Counted from the first letter of the stretch, positions 25,760-36,657 are shown. The stretch is 64,000 nt of DNA from Colwellia sp. 1_MG-2023 (GCF_030546755.1 NZ_JAUOPE010000019.1:1-64000), one strand, 5' to 3'. Notes: a model not told the origin generated them from the letters alone. Numbers and translations: made by a program.

Positions 25760-26119
25760 GTCAGGAAGACAATGGTTATGGAAAACCAAAACAAAGATAA
25801 GCAAAGGAAGGCATTTATCTTTGTAAAGCTCGAGAATAGTAATCAACAAAGTTGATTTGATAAAGGAAAAATAAACAAAGGATGTTTATACCAAACAATG
25901 TCGAACAAGATGTTCACTAAGGATAAATGTACATAATTTATTATGTATTGTTCAACAGGAAGTTGAATCAAGGAAATATCCATTGTTTGAACTAAGGAAT
26001 GGTTTATCTAAGTAAAGGAATAAGTAAAAGGAATTAAAGCCAGGAAGGCTCAGAGCGAATAATGGAACAGGAAGTACCTAACCAAAAAGAAAAAGCGACT
26101 ATTGTCGCTTTTTCTTTTT
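25760..26119 (+). ncRNA. csrC: CsrB/CsrC-family regulatory RNA, copy 2
   Basis: This non-coding transcript of about 360 nt holds about 14 GGA motifs (AAGGA and CAGGAAG repeated). It starts with the same GTCAGGAAGACAA as copy 1, seven bases after a TACACT box (25747-25752), and ends at a long terminator. Beyond the 5' end the two RNAs differ, as expected for diverged Csr RNAs that keep only the GGA motifs. It is predicted to titrate CsrA together with copy 1. Confidence 0.88.
26084..26119 (+). terminator. Terminator of the second Csr RNA
   Basis: A perfect 16-bp stem (AAAAAGAAAAAGCGAC with its complement, TATT loop) ends in T-rich sequence. It can also act for the convergent DUF3301 gene. Confidence 0.92.
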
Positions 26120-26171
26120 GTGCGTTTGAGCTGTGTTAATTTAGTAGGGTAATCGTTTGATAAAATGCTGA

Positions 26172-26471
26172 CTAAATGCGATATGCCGGTATATCAATAT
26201 TAAGCAATTTATAATTTTGCAAAGATACTTTTCCTGTATACATTGACTCACCATCACCACTAAATTCGAATTCAAAAATACTGAGCCAATATATGCCTAG
26301 TCGCTTATTAAAACGTAAACGACTTGATTTTCGGGCGATACTTAAATATTGCAGTTTTTCTTTTTCGCAGTATTTATTAATATGTAAACGGGCAAATTCA
26401 GCCACTTTTCTTAAGTAAATAAAATACCAAAAAGCTAAACATACCGCTAATAAGATATAAATGTTTTCCAT
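26172..26471 (-). CDS. DUF3301 family membrane-anchored protein
   Basis: This 99-residue protein has one N-terminal helix (IYILLAVCLAFWYFIYL) and the DUF3301 core: INKYCEKEKLQYL, RLRFNKRLGIYWLSIFEFEFSGDGESMYTGKV. It is the last gene of a two-gene unit with DUF3549, six bases apart. Family function unknown; it often occurs near truC in related genomes, as here. Confidence 0.87.
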   Translation of the reverse strand: MENIYILLAVCLAFWYFIYLRKVAEFARLHINKYCEKEKLQYLSIARKSSRLRFNKRLGIYWLSIFEFEFSGDGESMYTGKVSLQNYKLLNIDIPAYRI

Positions 26472-26477
26472 TAATTT

Positions 26478-27506
26478 TTAACTCTGTGAAGTAAACAATT
26501 GCCCGATTGCAAGAGAAAGCGTTTCACTGCGTTCTGTGCTTCTCATACATTGAAACAATATCGGACGAATAGTAGGGATTGCAACTAAATCTTTAAAGAT
26601 AGCCGTAAATAGCTCTGCATTATTTTTAGCAACTAAATGCTCTAAAAATTGCATAACACGTTTTTCATTGCTTAACGCTGACCAACATCTACCTGAAATA
26701 CAAATTAATAAATCAGTAGCTAATGGTGCTTTTTTTAATAAATTGACAAAATAACTATCGACTAATGGGTGTTGAGTAGATGAAGCTAAACTGCGCAATA
26801 GCATTTGTTGTTTTTCTGGACTTTCTGTATCAGTATTTGATAATAAATTAAGCAAAGACTCAATAATTTTCAGCGATAACGGCTTATTCTCTAGGGCACC
26901 GCATAACGGACTCAATACTTCAAAAGGAAGACTAGCTAATGCGTTTGCGATTAATTCATCATGGCCTTTATCTTCAATTCTCGCGACAAAATCAGTGATA
27001 CCTTGTACGCCTATTTCCTGCCATTTCAGCCAGTTTTGTTCAGTTAAGTAATCTTTGAAACTTTGATAATGTTGGCTAGCTGGCGCTTTTAAATCGCATG
27101 AAATTAAACTATTTAACATTGCCAATTTATATTGTGACGGAGTGAATATATAAGGATTGCTTTTTAATAGTTCTTCTTGTTTTTCTGTGGGATCTACGGA
27201 TAAATCAGCGCCAAGTGCTTCCACAATTATCGCGACAAAGTGGTTCCTTGCACCTTGATTCAATAAACCTCTCTCATCTAAAGGTAGTTTTACAAACCAT
27301 AAAAACGGTTGTGGTGATTGTTTCTGCCAAAACGCAATGGCTAAATGTGCATGACCTTGGAAAGGAGATGGATAGGGGAGTTGGTTAAGCTCTACTTTAT
27401 TAAATGTTTCTTTAGATAATTTATCAATTTTTCTTCCTAGATCGTAAACACGAAATTGGCATTTTGAAAGAGTCAAAAGTTCGGAAATAGAAGCAATGGT
27501 CGTCAT
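26478..27506 (-). CDS. DUF3549 family protein
   Basis: This 342-residue soluble protein is of the DUF3549 family, recognised by SISELLTLSKCQFRVYDLGR at the start and FLWFVKLPLDERGLL. The second half is helical and repeat-like, similar to HEAT-type folds. It is cotranscribed with DUF3301 and divergent from truC, an arrangement conserved in Alteromonadales and Vibrio. Function unknown. Confidence 0.85.
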   Translation of the reverse strand: MTTIASISELLTLSKCQFRVYDLGRKIDKLSKETFNKVELNQLPYPSPFQGHAHLAIAFWQKQSPQPFLWFVKLPLDERGLLNQGARNHFVAIIVEALGADLSVDPTEKQEELLKSNPYIFTPSQYKLAMLNSLISCDLKAPASQHYQSFKDYLTEQNWLKWQEIGVQGITDFVARIEDKGHDELIANALASLPFEVLSPLCGALENKPLSLKIIESLLNLLSNTDTESPEKQQMLLRSLASSTQHPLVDSYFVNLLKKAPLATDLLICISGRCWSALSNEKRVMQFLEHLVAKNNAELFTAIFKDLVAIPTIRPILFQCMRSTERSETLSLAIGQLFTSQS

Positions 27507-27580
27507 AAGTAAATTAACTATCGAATAATGGCGGCATTATAGAGATAATGGAAACTAAACTCCATTATCGTTAGAAAAAA

Positions 27581-28345
27581 TTGTCCGTTATTATTACTGA
27601 AAAGCCAGAGTTAACCATTCTTTATCAAGATGAATACTTAGTCGCAATCGATAAGCCTCCTGGACTTTTTGTTCACCGTAGTTTTATGGATAAAGACGAG
27701 ATATATTTTGCCTTACAACTAGTGCGGGATATGGTCGGGCAATATGTTTATCCATTACATCGATTAGATAGACCTACTTCTGGGGTTTTATTATTTGCTT
27801 TAACTGAAGAGGTGGCTCGTCTAATGGGGCACGCCTTTACGAATAAAACCATTCAAAAAACGTATTTCGCACTAACTAGAGGGCATTTATACGGTGAAGA
27901 TATTATTGATTATCCCTTAAAAGAAAAGTTAGATAAATTAGGTGATAAACATGTAAATCCGGATAAAGAAGCGCAGAGTGCTGTTACTCAGTATCAAGCA
28001 GTCGCTCATGCAAGCTTGCCAATATCTTTAGGTCGATATGACAGTGTTCGCTATAGTTTACTTAAGTTATTACCTGAAACCGGAAGAAGGCATCAAATTC
28101 GCCGACATTTAGCTCATTTACGTCATCCTATTATTGGTGATATAAATTATGGCGATAACAAACAAAACCCATTTTTCATACAACATTTCGGTTTTAAACG
28201 ATTAATGCTCATTGCAAAGTCGTTAACGTTTACCCACCCCATTCACCAAAACTTGCTCACCATTACTTGTCAGTTTGATCAACAATGGCAAGATGTTTTT
28301 GAGCAGTTGTCATGGTTGAGAGATGACATTGAAAACACGGCTTAA
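27581..28345 (+). CDS. truC: tRNA pseudouridine(65) synthase TruC
   Basis: This 254-residue enzyme of the RluA family carries the catalytic HRLDRPTSGVLLF (Asp) and the downstream LLPETGRRHQIRRHL and HPIIGDINYGD motifs. It makes pseudouridine 65 in tRNAs. The start is a TTG at 27581: a stop codon lies three codons upstream and no ATG is in frame before the conserved ILYQDEYLVAIDKP block. Confidence 0.93.
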   Translation: MSVIITEKPELTILYQDEYLVAIDKPPGLFVHRSFMDKDEIYFALQLVRDMVGQYVYPLHRLDRPTSGVLLFALTEEVARLMGHAFTNKTIQKTYFALTRGHLYGEDIIDYPLKEKLDKLGDKHVNPDKEAQSAVTQYQAVAHASLPISLGRYDSVRYSLLKLLPETGRRHQIRRHLAHLRHPIIGDINYGDNKQNPFFIQHFGFKRLMLIAKSLTFTHPIHQNLLTITCQFDQQWQDVFEQLSWLRDDIENTA

Positions 28346-28364
28346 TCAAGATTTAAGTAAGTGA

Positions 28365-28712
28365 TTAATAAGGACCACTCATTCGGATAGCATTAATATC
28401 TTCAGCGATCAGACTGCTATAGATAGAAGTAGGACGCTGAAGAGAAGACTGTTCGTCTTTATTACCGGTGATCATTACAGCATTAACAAAAACTGGTGCT
28501 AACTGCTGTTGATATTCATCTTGCACTTGTGCAAAAGCTAACATTAATTTCTGATCTTCTGTTACGGGTCTATTTAATAATGACATCATTAAATAGTGAT
28601 CTGACACTAACGGTTTTTTCTCGATAGCTTGATATTGAACCGTTTTAGTACTGCTACAACCGATAGCAGTAAAAAGTACAAAAAATAGTATTAAGTATGT
28701 TAGTTTTTTCAT
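28365..28712 (-). CDS. Small lipoprotein
   Basis: This 115-residue protein has a lipoprotein signal peptide (KKLTYLILFFVLFTAIGCSS, cysteine at 19) and a soluble helical remainder of unknown family. The ATG at 28712 gives the normal signal; the frame is open 18 codons further upstream. It converges with truC. Function unknown. Confidence 0.75.
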   Translation of the reverse strand: MKKLTYLILFFVLFTAIGCSSTKTVQYQAIEKKPLVSDHYLMMSLLNRPVTEDQKLMLAFAQVQDEYQQQLAPVFVNAVMITGNKDEQSSLQRPTSIYSSLIAEDINAIRMSGPY

Positions 28713-28912
28713 ATAGCACGCGATTATTTGTTCATGACAATAGTGATATCGCAAGCGGTATGCCAAAATATAAATAAAGTAGTGCTTATTATTATTTTGT
28801 ATTGTAAGTTATTGAAGTATATATAAAACTAATCAGGTGTAATTGGTTGGAATATGTAATGAAGTAGCATGATGTTTTGAAAAGTTGAACGTTATTTTTT
28901 AAACCGTCAAAA

Positions 28913-28943
28913 AAATAACGCTAGCATCACACTAGCGTTATTT
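28913..28943 (-). terminator. Rho-independent terminator after dapD
   Basis: A perfect 12-bp stem (AAATAACGCTAG with CTAGCGTTATTT, seven-base loop) is followed by a T run on the minus strand, about 20 bases past the dapD stop. It ends the map-glnD-dapD block. Confidence 0.85.
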
Positions 28944-28962
28944 CGCAAATCATACGCAGTGA

Positions 28963-29793
28963 TTACTCATCAGAAACCGAACGAAGTAGTGCGTTTATGC
29001 CAACTTTAGCACGCGTTTTTGCGTCTACTTTTTTAACAATTATTGCAGCATATAAACTATATGTACCGCATTTAGACGGAAGGTTTCCTGGAACGACAAC
29101 TGAGCCCGCAGGTACTCTGCCATAATGAACCTCACCGGTTTCACGATCAAAGATACGCGTGCTTTGTCCAATATAAACACCCATAGAAATAACCGCGCCT
29201 TCTTCAACAACAACTCCTTCAACAATTTCTGAACGAGCGCCGATAAAACAATTGTCTTCGATAATAGTAGGGCCTGCTTGTAATGGTTCTAACACACCAC
29301 CAATGCCTACACCACCAGATAAATGTACGTTTTTACCTATTTGTGCACAAGAGCCAACCGTTGCCCAACCATCAACCATACAACCTTCATCAACATAAGC
29401 GCCAATATTGACGAAGCTGGGCATAACCACAACGTTCTTGCCAATATAACTACCAGTTCTTACCGAAGCGCCAGGAACAACTCTTACGCCATCTGCTTCA
29501 AACATTTCTTGAGTATAATCGCTATATTTCATAGGAACTTTATCAAAGAAAGTACTTTCAGCGCCATCAATCACTTCATTATCCCAAATACGAAATGACA
29601 ACAATACCGCTTTTTTAAGCCATTGATGCACAACCCATTCGCCAGCAATTTTTTCAGCGACGCGGGCTGAGCCATCATTTAGTGCAGCAAGGGCATCTAG
29701 TACCGCATTTTTTACTTCAGTGCTTACGGTTGCTGGACTAATGTTCATACGATCATCAAACGCTTGTTCAATGATATTTTGTAATTCAGACAT
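28963..29793 (-). CDS. dapD: Tetrahydrodipicolinate N-succinyltransferase DapD
   Basis: This 276-residue left-handed beta-helix enzyme shows hexapeptide repeats ([33 protein letters not shown]). It transfers succinyl from succinyl-CoA to tetrahydrodipicolinate in lysine and meso-diaminopimelate synthesis. It follows glnD by 30 bases in the conserved map-glnD-dapD cluster. Confidence 0.97.
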   Translation of the reverse strand: MSELQNIIEQAFDDRMNISPATVSTEVKNAVLDALAALNDGSARVAEKIAGEWVVHQWLKKAVLLSFRIWDNEVIDGAESTFFDKVPMKYSDYTQEMFEADGVRVVPGASVRTGSYIGKNVVVMPSFVNIGAYVDEGCMVDGWATVGSCAQIGKNVHLSGGVGIGGVLEPLQAGPTIIEDNCFIGARSEIVEGVVVEEGAVISMGVYIGQSTRIFDRETGEVHYGRVPAGSVVVPGNLPSKCGTYSLYAAIIVKKVDAKTRAKVGINALLRSVSDE

Positions 29794-29823
29794 ATTTTTT
29801 CCTAAATAGCTTAAAATAAAAGG

Positions 29824-32448
29824 TTACATTGCTGTGTCATTACACAACTTGGTTGATAATATTTTTTGTTCTTCGGCTGTTAATGCTTTTTCATCGAGTG
29901 TAGAAACAATAAACATATCTTCTACTTTTTCACCGAAAGTGGTTATTTTGGCGGAATGGATATGTAGTTTACATTCTTGGAATACATTAGCAAACTGCGC
30001 TAATAACCCTGGTCTGTCTAACGAGGTAATTTCCAATAAAGTATTTTTCTTTGACTTTGTTTCTATAAAGCTTACTTTTGTTGGCACATGAAATTGCTTA
30101 AGCCTATTTGAGATAGGTTTAAACTTAATAACAGGTGCATTACTTTCTAATACCGTTGTTAATGATTCGGTTAATTCTAATGCGCGATATTTATCGTCAA
30201 TTGCATTGCCTTGTTGATCTAAAATAACAAAAGTATTGGCTGTATAGCCTGTTTTACTACTGATAATTTTTGCATCATGAATAGAAAAACATTTAGAGCC
30301 TAATAAAGACACGATATTAACAAAGATATTTGCTTTGTCTTTCGTGTAAACAAATACTTCAGTGCCACCTCGATAAGGAAATGGGCTAATTAATACCAAA
30401 GGTTTATCTTTGTTATGCTTGAGGATATGCTCGGTATGCCAAACTATTTGCTCAGGAGCATAGCGTAAAAAATAATCCGCTTTAAACTGTGACCAAATGG
30501 TTTTGATATCAGCTTGAGTAATATTTTTTTCTGTTAATAAGTTTACAGCTTGTTGCTGGTTTTCACGTATTTTAGCGCGTAAATCAACCGGTTTTTCCAA
30601 GCCACGTCTAAAGGCTCGTTTGGTGCTGTTATACAGTTCTTCTAATAAGTTTTCTTTCCAACTATTCCATAAGCTTTCGTTGGTTGCTCGCATATCAGCA
30701 ACGGTTAAACAGTATAAGTAATCTAAATGAGCTTCATCTCGTACAACGTTGGCAAACTTAGCGATTACTTCTGGATCTGATATATCTCTTCGTTGTGCCG
30801 TAACCGACATTAATAAATGATGCTTAACTAACCAAGAGATCATTCGACCATCGTGATCACTTAATTTATGTTCTTTACTAAACTCTAATGCGTCTATCGC
30901 CCCTAAATCAGCGTGACTTCCCCCTCGACCTTTAGCGATATCATGAAAAATCCCTGCTAAAAATAACAATTCAGGCTTTCTGATCCTTTGGACAATTTTA
31001 CTACAAAGTGGAAATTCATCATTGTGTTCTTTTTGATTAAATCGGTAGAGATTTTTGATCAAACGATAACTGTGCTCGTCTACCGAGTATGCATGAAAAA
31101 GATCAAATTGCATTTGTCCCGCGATGTTACGCCATGCAGGTAAATATGCGCCAAGAATTGAATGACGATGCATTAACGTAAAGGGTAAACCTAAGCCTCT
31201 AGGGTGTTTAATGATTTCTAAAAACAGTTGTCGACACCGTTCGTAATCCATCATGCCTGAGACTAATCGGCGTCGGGCATTTCTCATTAAACGCAACGTA
31301 TTAGGGTGTAAGTCGGTAATTTCTTCGTGCTCAGCAATCAACAAAAACATTTCCATGATTTTCGTTGAGCGCATAAAAGTACGATGATTGTTTACTTTGA
31401 TTTGCCCGTCGAGAATAACAAAATCGTCGTTAAGGACCGTAGTTTTATCGTGTACTTTATTTTGAATAATGGCATATTCAAAATATTGTAGTAACATTTT
31501 ATTTAATTCTGCTACCCGGCCAATAATGCGGAAAAAACGTTTCATCATTCGTTCAACGGCAATTTTTCCTTCAGCACCAAAGCCCATCATGTCTGCAACA
31601 TCGGCTTGATAATCAAATAGTAATCGATTTTCGCTACGACCAGCAATGAAATGCAGAGCGCCGCGCATACGCCATAAGTAATCTTGACACTCTAATAATT
31701 CAAAGTATTCATTTTTAGTTAAATATTCATGTTCTACTAATTCTTCTAATGAATCAGCGAGAAAGTGGCGCTTGGCAACCCAGCCAATCGTTTGTATATC
31801 TCTTAAACCTCCGGGGTTTGCTTTTAAATTAGGTTCGAGTGTGTAGGCGGCGCCATTGTATTGTTTATGACGTTCGAGTTGTTCTTCACGTTTGGCAACA
31901 AAGAATTTTTTTGATGTCCAAAATACATCTTCGTTAAGTAATGGTTGTAAGTGTTGTGTTAACGCTTCATTACCGCAAACTTGACGCATTTCCATTAAAT
32001 TTGTGGCAATGGTGACATCGTTAACGGCTTGCTTAAGGCATTCTTTTATACTTCGAACACTATGACCAATATCTAGTTTTACATCCCAAAGCTGAGTGAT
32101 AAATGCTGATATCTTTTCTTCAAGATCGGTTTCTAATTCATCTTGAGTGAGTAGGAGAATATCTACGTCTGAAAAGGGATGAAGTTCACCTCGTCCATAG
32201 CCACCAACAGCAATAAGGCTAATTTGATATTCATCTAGGTTATGCTGACACCATAATTTTGTGAGTACTTGATCGACAAACTCTACCCGTGCGTTTAAAA
32301 TATTCGTGATGTCATCGATAACAAATTGCTCTTTTTGCCATTGATGAAAAGCATCGTTCAGTTGACAAATCTCTTTTGATGACATCTGTGGAGAACTGAT
32401 AGAAAGTGATTCAATAAACTCTAATGGTACTAATGATTGAGTATGCAA
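29824..32448 (-). CDS. glnD: Bifunctional PII uridylyltransferase / uridylyl-removing enzyme GlnD
   Basis: This 874-residue protein has the full domain set. The nucleotidyltransferase carries [17 protein letters not shown] (about residue 83). The HD hydrolase carries [17 protein letters not shown] (about 500). Two ACT domains near the C-terminus include [19 protein letters not shown]. It senses glutamine and controls the PII proteins by adding or removing UMP. Size is normal. Confidence 0.97.
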   Translation of the reverse strand: MHTQSLVPLEFIESLSISSPQMSSKEICQLNDAFHQWQKEQFVIDDITNILNARVEFVDQVLTKLWCQHNLDEYQISLIAVGGYGRGELHPFSDVDILLLTQDELETDLEEKISAFITQLWDVKLDIGHSVRSIKECLKQAVNDVTIATNLMEMRQVCGNEALTQHLQPLLNEDVFWTSKKFFVAKREEQLERHKQYNGAAYTLEPNLKANPGGLRDIQTIGWVAKRHFLADSLEELVEHEYLTKNEYFELLECQDYLWRMRGALHFIAGRSENRLLFDYQADVADMMGFGAEGKIAVERMMKRFFRIIGRVAELNKMLLQYFEYAIIQNKVHDKTTVLNDDFVILDGQIKVNNHRTFMRSTKIMEMFLLIAEHEEITDLHPNTLRLMRNARRRLVSGMMDYERCRQLFLEIIKHPRGLGLPFTLMHRHSILGAYLPAWRNIAGQMQFDLFHAYSVDEHSYRLIKNLYRFNQKEHNDEFPLCSKIVQRIRKPELLFLAGIFHDIAKGRGGSHADLGAIDALEFSKEHKLSDHDGRMISWLVKHHLLMSVTAQRRDISDPEVIAKFANVVRDEAHLDYLYCLTVADMRATNESLWNSWKENLLEELYNSTKRAFRRGLEKPVDLRAKIRENQQQAVNLLTEKNITQADIKTIWSQFKADYFLRYAPEQIVWHTEHILKHNKDKPLVLISPFPYRGGTEVFVYTKDKANIFVNIVSLLGSKCFSIHDAKIISSKTGYTANTFVILDQQGNAIDDKYRALELTESLTTVLESNAPVIKFKPISNRLKQFHVPTKVSFIETKSKKNTLLEITSLDRPGLLAQFANVFQECKLHIHSAKITTFGEKVEDMFIVSTLDEKALTAEEQKILSTKLCNDTAM

Positions 32449-32510
32449 TGTCAGATATTCTCTTAGCTAAACGAATAAAAAGCCTGAAAAGGGCAGACGG
32501 TAAAGTTAAA

Positions 32511-33299
32511 TTAATTATGCAAAATTCTGCTGATAGTATCATCTTTGCGTAAGGTTAAAATTTCACAACCTGTTTTTGTTACGACAATGGTATGTTCCCA
32601 TTGTGCCGATTTTTTGCCATCTATGGTGTACACGGTCCAATTATCTTCTTTATCTAAAATTGTATTCGCGCGACCCAAGTTAATCATCGGCTCAATAGTG
32701 AAACACATGCCTTCTTGCATTTTAGTTTTGTCATTATTTTTATAATGTACAATTTGCGGCTCTTCATGAAACTCGCTACCAATACCATGACCACAATATT
32801 CTTTAACAATAGAATAGCGACCTGACTTTTTGATGAACTTTTGAATGGCAGCGCCAATCTCACCAAAAGTATTTCCTGGCTTAACTTTCTTTAATCCGAC
32901 ATAAAGTGCTTCTTGAGTGATGCGACATAATCGACTGTCCTCAGCAGAAACATCCCCAATTAAAAACATTTTACTGGTATCACCATGAAAACCATCTTTG
33001 ATAACGGTAATATCAATATTGATGATGTCGCCATCGGCAAGAGGGGTATCATTAGGAATACCGTGACACACAACATGATTGACAGAAGTACAAATAGACT
33101 TTGGAAAACCGTGATAATTTAACGGGGCAGAAATAGCCTCTTGTACCTTCTCTGTATAGTCAGCACATAGGGTATTTAATTCGTCCGTAGTGATGCCAGC
33201 TTTTACATGTGGTTCAATCATCTCTAGCACATCAGCGGCTAATTTTCCGGCAACGCGCATTTTTGCGATTTCTTCCTGATTTTTTATAACGATGGTCAT
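32511..33299 (-). CDS. map: Type I methionine aminopeptidase
   Basis: This 262-residue enzyme has the five metal ligands in place: Asp in NIDITVIKDGFHGD (two), His in CGHGIGSEFHEEP, Glu in FTIEPMINLG and Glu in QWEHTIVVT. It removes the N-terminal Met from nascent proteins. It lies upstream of glnD with a 62-base gap. In many relatives rpsB-tsf sits divergently next to map; here no rpsB is seen and a dipeptidase gene follows instead. Confidence 0.97.
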   Translation of the reverse strand: MTIVIKNQEEIAKMRVAGKLAADVLEMIEPHVKAGITTDELNTLCADYTEKVQEAISAPLNYHGFPKSICTSVNHVVCHGIPNDTPLADGDIINIDITVIKDGFHGDTSKMFLIGDVSAEDSRLCRITQEALYVGLKKVKPGNTFGEIGAAIQKFIKKSGRYSIVKEYCGHGIGSEFHEEPQIVHYKNNDKTKMQEGMCFTIEPMINLGRANTILDKEDNWTVYTIDGKKSAQWEHTIVVTKTGCEILTLRKDDTISRILHN

Positions 33300-33529
33300 T
33301 TATACCTCAAAAGGGATCGTTTTCTTTAAATAGTAATGTAGATTAATTTTACCCGTTTTTTGTTGGGATAGACAATGGTGTCAGCTTGGTTTTATCCATT
33401 ATCTTAATATTTTCTATAAATAAGGCTTAGCATATTAAAAATAAAGAGGGTGAATTAGCCTAGATTTCGCATTCATTGTTGAATAGAAAATAATACTAAG
33501 CTTCATTACTGAAAGTGCTGAGTGAATCA

Positions 33530-33559
33530 ACAAACCATATTGTTGGTAATATGGTTTGT
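33530..33559. terminator. Hairpin downstream of the dipeptidase gene
   Basis: A perfect 12-bp stem (ACAAACCATATT with AATATGGTTTGT, six-base loop) lies 22 bases past the minus-strand dipeptidase stop. It lacks a clear T run on that strand, so it may stabilise the 3' end rather than terminate. The rest of 33300-33581 shows nothing I can assign. Confidence 0.5.
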
Positions 33560-33581
33560 GATTTGAGTGTTTTTTTGGGCT

Positions 33582-34877
33582 TTACTCGCTTTTGTTTCGG
33601 ATGCTTAAGGCAACGTTTTCTACGTCATCTAAAACACGTAATAAGTTACCGCCCCACAGCTTCTCAATTTCTTGCTCGTTGTAACCTCTTTTGACGAGTT
33701 CAAGCGTTACATTAAAAGTCTCGGATGCATCATTCCAACCATTAACACCGCCGCCGCCATCAAAATCTGAACTAATCCCTACATGATCAATACCGATAAG
33801 CTTTACCATGTAATCAATGTGGTCAACGAAATCGCTTACATTAACTTGTTGAATTGTTTGACTGATTTTTTCTATTTCAGTTTCGCCTAACTGACTGACT
33901 CGGTCATAAAAGTCCCAGTACTGATCTAAATCGTCAGCGGATAGTGCTTTACGCTGTGCACGAGTTAAAATGTTTTTACCTTCTTTTTCCGCTATTTTTT
34001 GTAAAATTTTGGTTTTAGCGACGGCGAATGCTTTTGATTTCTCGCCATTTAAATAGGATCTAAAGGCAACCGTTTGCACAACACCGCCATTTTCCTTTAG
34101 TAACATTAACTCTTCATCATCAAGGTTTCTGCTATGATCATACATAGCTCTACTTGCTGAGTGAGAAGCGATAACAGGGGCTTTTGATAGTTTAATCATT
34201 TCAATATTGGCGGCTTTTGAAGGATGAGAAATATCAATCATGATCCCCCACTTGTTCATTTCTGCGATAACTTCACGACCTAAATCACTCAAGCCATTAT
34301 GTAACCATTCTTGCTTTGCATCACCTGTATTTGAATCACTTAACTGGCTATGACCATTATGAGCTAATGACATATATCGAGCGCCTAAGTCATAGAATTT
34401 TTTTACGTTACTGATATCAGTACCAATTGGGTAGCCGTTTTCAACACCGATCATCGCGACTTTTTTACCACTTTTTAATATTCGGCGAACATCATCTGAC
34501 GTTAAGGCGAGCTCAATTTTGTCGGGTGCTATTTCGTTCGTTAATCGGTGAATAGAAGCAAATTTTTCCATGGCTTTTTGATGAGCCGCTTTATAACCTT
34601 TAGGGGTAAGTTCACCTTGGCCGGTATAAACAATTAACCAAGAAACGTCTAAGCCACCTTCTTGCATTTTAGGTAAGTTAACTTGGCTTTTTAAACGCAT
34701 GGTGTAATTTTTATCTTCTGAAAAATTAGCATTGCTGAAATCGTGATGAGTATCTAACACAATAATCTTGTTATGAATAACTCTCGCTTGCTCTTCTACA
34801 GTTAAAGTAGGAGAGGTGGTATTACATCCTGCTATGAACAATGTTGTTAAAGCAAAAATAGAAGTTTTTAATGTCAT
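33582..34877 (-). CDS. M19 membrane dipeptidase lipoprotein
   Basis: This 431-residue renal-dipeptidase-like metalloenzyme has a lipoprotein signal (FIAGCNTTSP, cysteine at 18), the first metal site in VLDTHHDF and the later HSASRAMYDHSRN and GISSDFDGGGG. It probably hydrolyses dipeptides in the periplasm. It is somewhat longer than average because of an inserted helical region around 285-345. Monocistronic. Confidence 0.9.
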   Translation of the reverse strand: MTLKTSIFALTTLFIAGCNTTSPTLTVEEQARVIHNKIIVLDTHHDFSNANFSEDKNYTMRLKSQVNLPKMQEGGLDVSWLIVYTGQGELTPKGYKAAHQKAMEKFASIHRLTNEIAPDKIELALTSDDVRRILKSGKKVAMIGVENGYPIGTDISNVKKFYDLGARYMSLAHNGHSQLSDSNTGDAKQEWLHNGLSDLGREVIAEMNKWGIMIDISHPSKAANIEMIKLSKAPVIASHSASRAMYDHSRNLDDEELMLLKENGGVVQTVAFRSYLNGEKSKAFAVAKTKILQKIAEKEGKNILTRAQRKALSADDLDQYWDFYDRVSQLGETEIEKISQTIQQVNVSDFVDHIDYMVKLIGIDHVGISSDFDGGGGVNGWNDASETFNVTLELVKRGYNEQEIEKLWGGNLLRVLDDVENVALSIRNKSE

Positions 34878-35090
34878 AGTCTTTTCTTGATATTTTTTAC
34901 GGTATGGGTGAGCATAAATTGTTTCTAAAACAAATACAGTGAATTGCGATGAAATGCTATTTAATCAGTTTAAGTTATTCGTTTAACGTTCAAAGGTGGA
35001 AAATTTTTACTTTATACCTAGGTGATTATCGCTTGGATCTCATTTCTGCTAGAATTATCTTCAATCGATTAATGTGGTAATTAATAGCTA

Positions 35091-35240
35091 ATGAATAGAA
35101 AAAAGAAAATTAATAATGCCTTAAAAAGTAAACTGAAAAAAGCCAATGCAAAATTACAAAAAAGTAATAAACCTCGTTATATTTCAAAAGCTGAAAGAGC
35201 GGCGATGGCTGAAGCTGAAAGCTTAGATAAAAACGCTTAA
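35091..35240 (+). CDS. DUF2986 family small basic protein
   Basis: This 49-residue basic peptide begins MNRKKKINNALKSKLKKANAK and contains KSNKPRYISKAERA, the DUF2986 signature common in Vibrio and Alteromonadales. Almost a third of its residues are Lys or Arg. It stands alone between the dipeptidase and DUF1707 genes. Function unknown; an RNA or ribosome partner would fit the charge but is speculation. Confidence 0.85.
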   Translation: MNRKKKINNALKSKLKKANAKLQKSNKPRYISKAERAAMAEAESLDKNA

Positions 35241-35422
35241 CTGTCCATTGAAAGAATATTGTGTAATTGACTAAAATTTTATCGTTTATACGAATTATTC
35301 TTGAAATCAGTTTGTTTGAATAGAGTGGTTTTAGCTAACTATTTGATATTACTTTACTTAATCTTTGGTTCACAAATTGCTTGTCTTTACCTTACATGTT
35401 TACTGGCCAGTAAAAGGAAATA

Positions 35423-36067
35423 ATGATGCCTGTTGCAATAGAAGATAGACCGATTGATACCGTTCGTGAAGAAGTTATTGATCAACTGATTATGAATTAT
35501 AGCCATGGGAAACTTTCCTATGAAGCATTTGAGCGACGCTTAGATACTGCAATGGCAAGTCAAGATCATAAAAAAATAGCTGCATTAGCTGAAGATTTAG
35601 ACTTAAACGTTGATAAAGAATATCAAGAAAATAAACAACGTGATTTTTATGCGAAGGTAGCTCCAAGCGACAATGAAAATATTGAGTATTTAGTTAATAT
35701 TTTTGGTGGTAGTGATCGTAGCGGGGCATGGACTGTTCCGAAAGAACTACGTTCAATCAGCATTTTTGGCGGTAGTAATATTGATTTCAGTGAGTCTAAG
35801 TTTTCACAAAAAGTAACCACGATTAAAGTCTTTTGCTTATTTGGTGGTGATAATATTTATGTACCAGAATATGTAAATGTTGTCTCTAAAGCGTTTTGTG
35901 TTTTTGGTGGTGTTAACAATAAAGCTCCCTCAATTGCGGATCGAAACGCACCGACCATTATTATTGAAGGTTTTTGTATTTTTGGCGGCCTCGATATTAA
36001 ATTAAAACGTACCATCAAAGAAAAGTTTGTTGCTTTTGCAGACAGTATGAAAAGCATGTTTAATTAA
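35423..36067 (+). CDS. DUF1707 / LiaF-like domain protein
   Basis: In this 214-residue protein, residues 8-62 form the DUF1707 (SHOCT-like) helical domain (REEVIDQLIMNYSHGKLSYEAFERRLD). The rest is a beta-rich domain of four FGG-containing repeats (NIFGGSDRSG, SIFGGSNID, CLFGGDNIY, CVFGGVNNK, CIFGGLDIK), as in the C-terminal domain of LiaF/VraT. There is no membrane segment. AAAGGA precedes two adjacent ATG codons; either may be used. Confidence 0.85.
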   Translation: MMPVAIEDRPIDTVREEVIDQLIMNYSHGKLSYEAFERRLDTAMASQDHKKIAALAEDLDLNVDKEYQENKQRDFYAKVAPSDNENIEYLVNIFGGSDRSGAWTVPKELRSISIFGGSNIDFSESKFSQKVTTIKVFCLFGGDNIYVPEYVNVVSKAFCVFGGVNNKAPSIADRNAPTIIIEGFCIFGGLDIKLKRTIKEKFVAFADSMKSMFN

Positions 36068-36138
36068 TTTCAGCTGTTCTAGATGGGGTTTGTCAACGTA
36101 CAATTAGTCAATAAACCCCTTTATTAATCGTTTTATCG

Positions 36139-36657
36139 CTAAAACATTTTACGTTGCTGAAGTCTGGCAAGTAAAACCGCAGCAAACAGCGTAGTATAAA
36201 TTCCGTAAACTACGATCATCCATTGTGGCATGCTATATCCTAGAAATTGCCAATCAATATTTCCACAATCTCCTGTCGCGGCAAAAAGTGCCGGTATCCA
36301 CTCATGAAGTGGCGCCCAACTAGGGAAGTTAGGTACAAATTCACAACTAAATAAAAATGACATAGTCGCGCTTTGCATTTCGACATGCTCTAAAGCAATT
36401 AATAGTCCCCATATAGCGCCAGTCCCCCACAGTGAGTATGAGACCAAACGACCAAAAATATATTGATGAGTGAAACTACCTATAACACCAGCAAAAAATA
36501 TTGCCCAGATCGCAACGCGTTGATAAATACACATAATGCAAGGCTTTAATTCCAAGATATATTGAAAAAATAAAGCGGTGATTTCAAAAGCTAGAGCACT
36601 GATAGCAAGTAATTGCCAGGCTTTTTTATTAGAGATTAAGTTACTTAAAAATTGCAC
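36139..36657 (-). CDS. dsbB: Disulfide bond formation protein DsbB
   Basis: This 172-residue four-helix membrane protein shows the quinone-linked pair Cys40-Cys43 ([11 protein letters not shown]) and the DsbA-linked pair Cys105 (FSCEF) and Cys131 (TGDCGN). It reoxidises DsbA and passes electrons to quinone. Monocistronic. A loose hairpin (GGGGTTT with AAACCCC, 36083-36121) lies between it and DUF1707. Confidence 0.95.
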   Translation of the reverse strand: MQFLSNLISNKKAWQLLAISALAFEITALFFQYILELKPCIMCIYQRVAIWAIFFAGVIGSFTHQYIFGRLVSYSLWGTGAIWGLLIALEHVEMQSATMSFLFSCEFVPNFPSWAPLHEWIPALFAATGDCGNIDWQFLGYSMPQWMIVVYGIYTTLFAAVLLARLQQRKMF

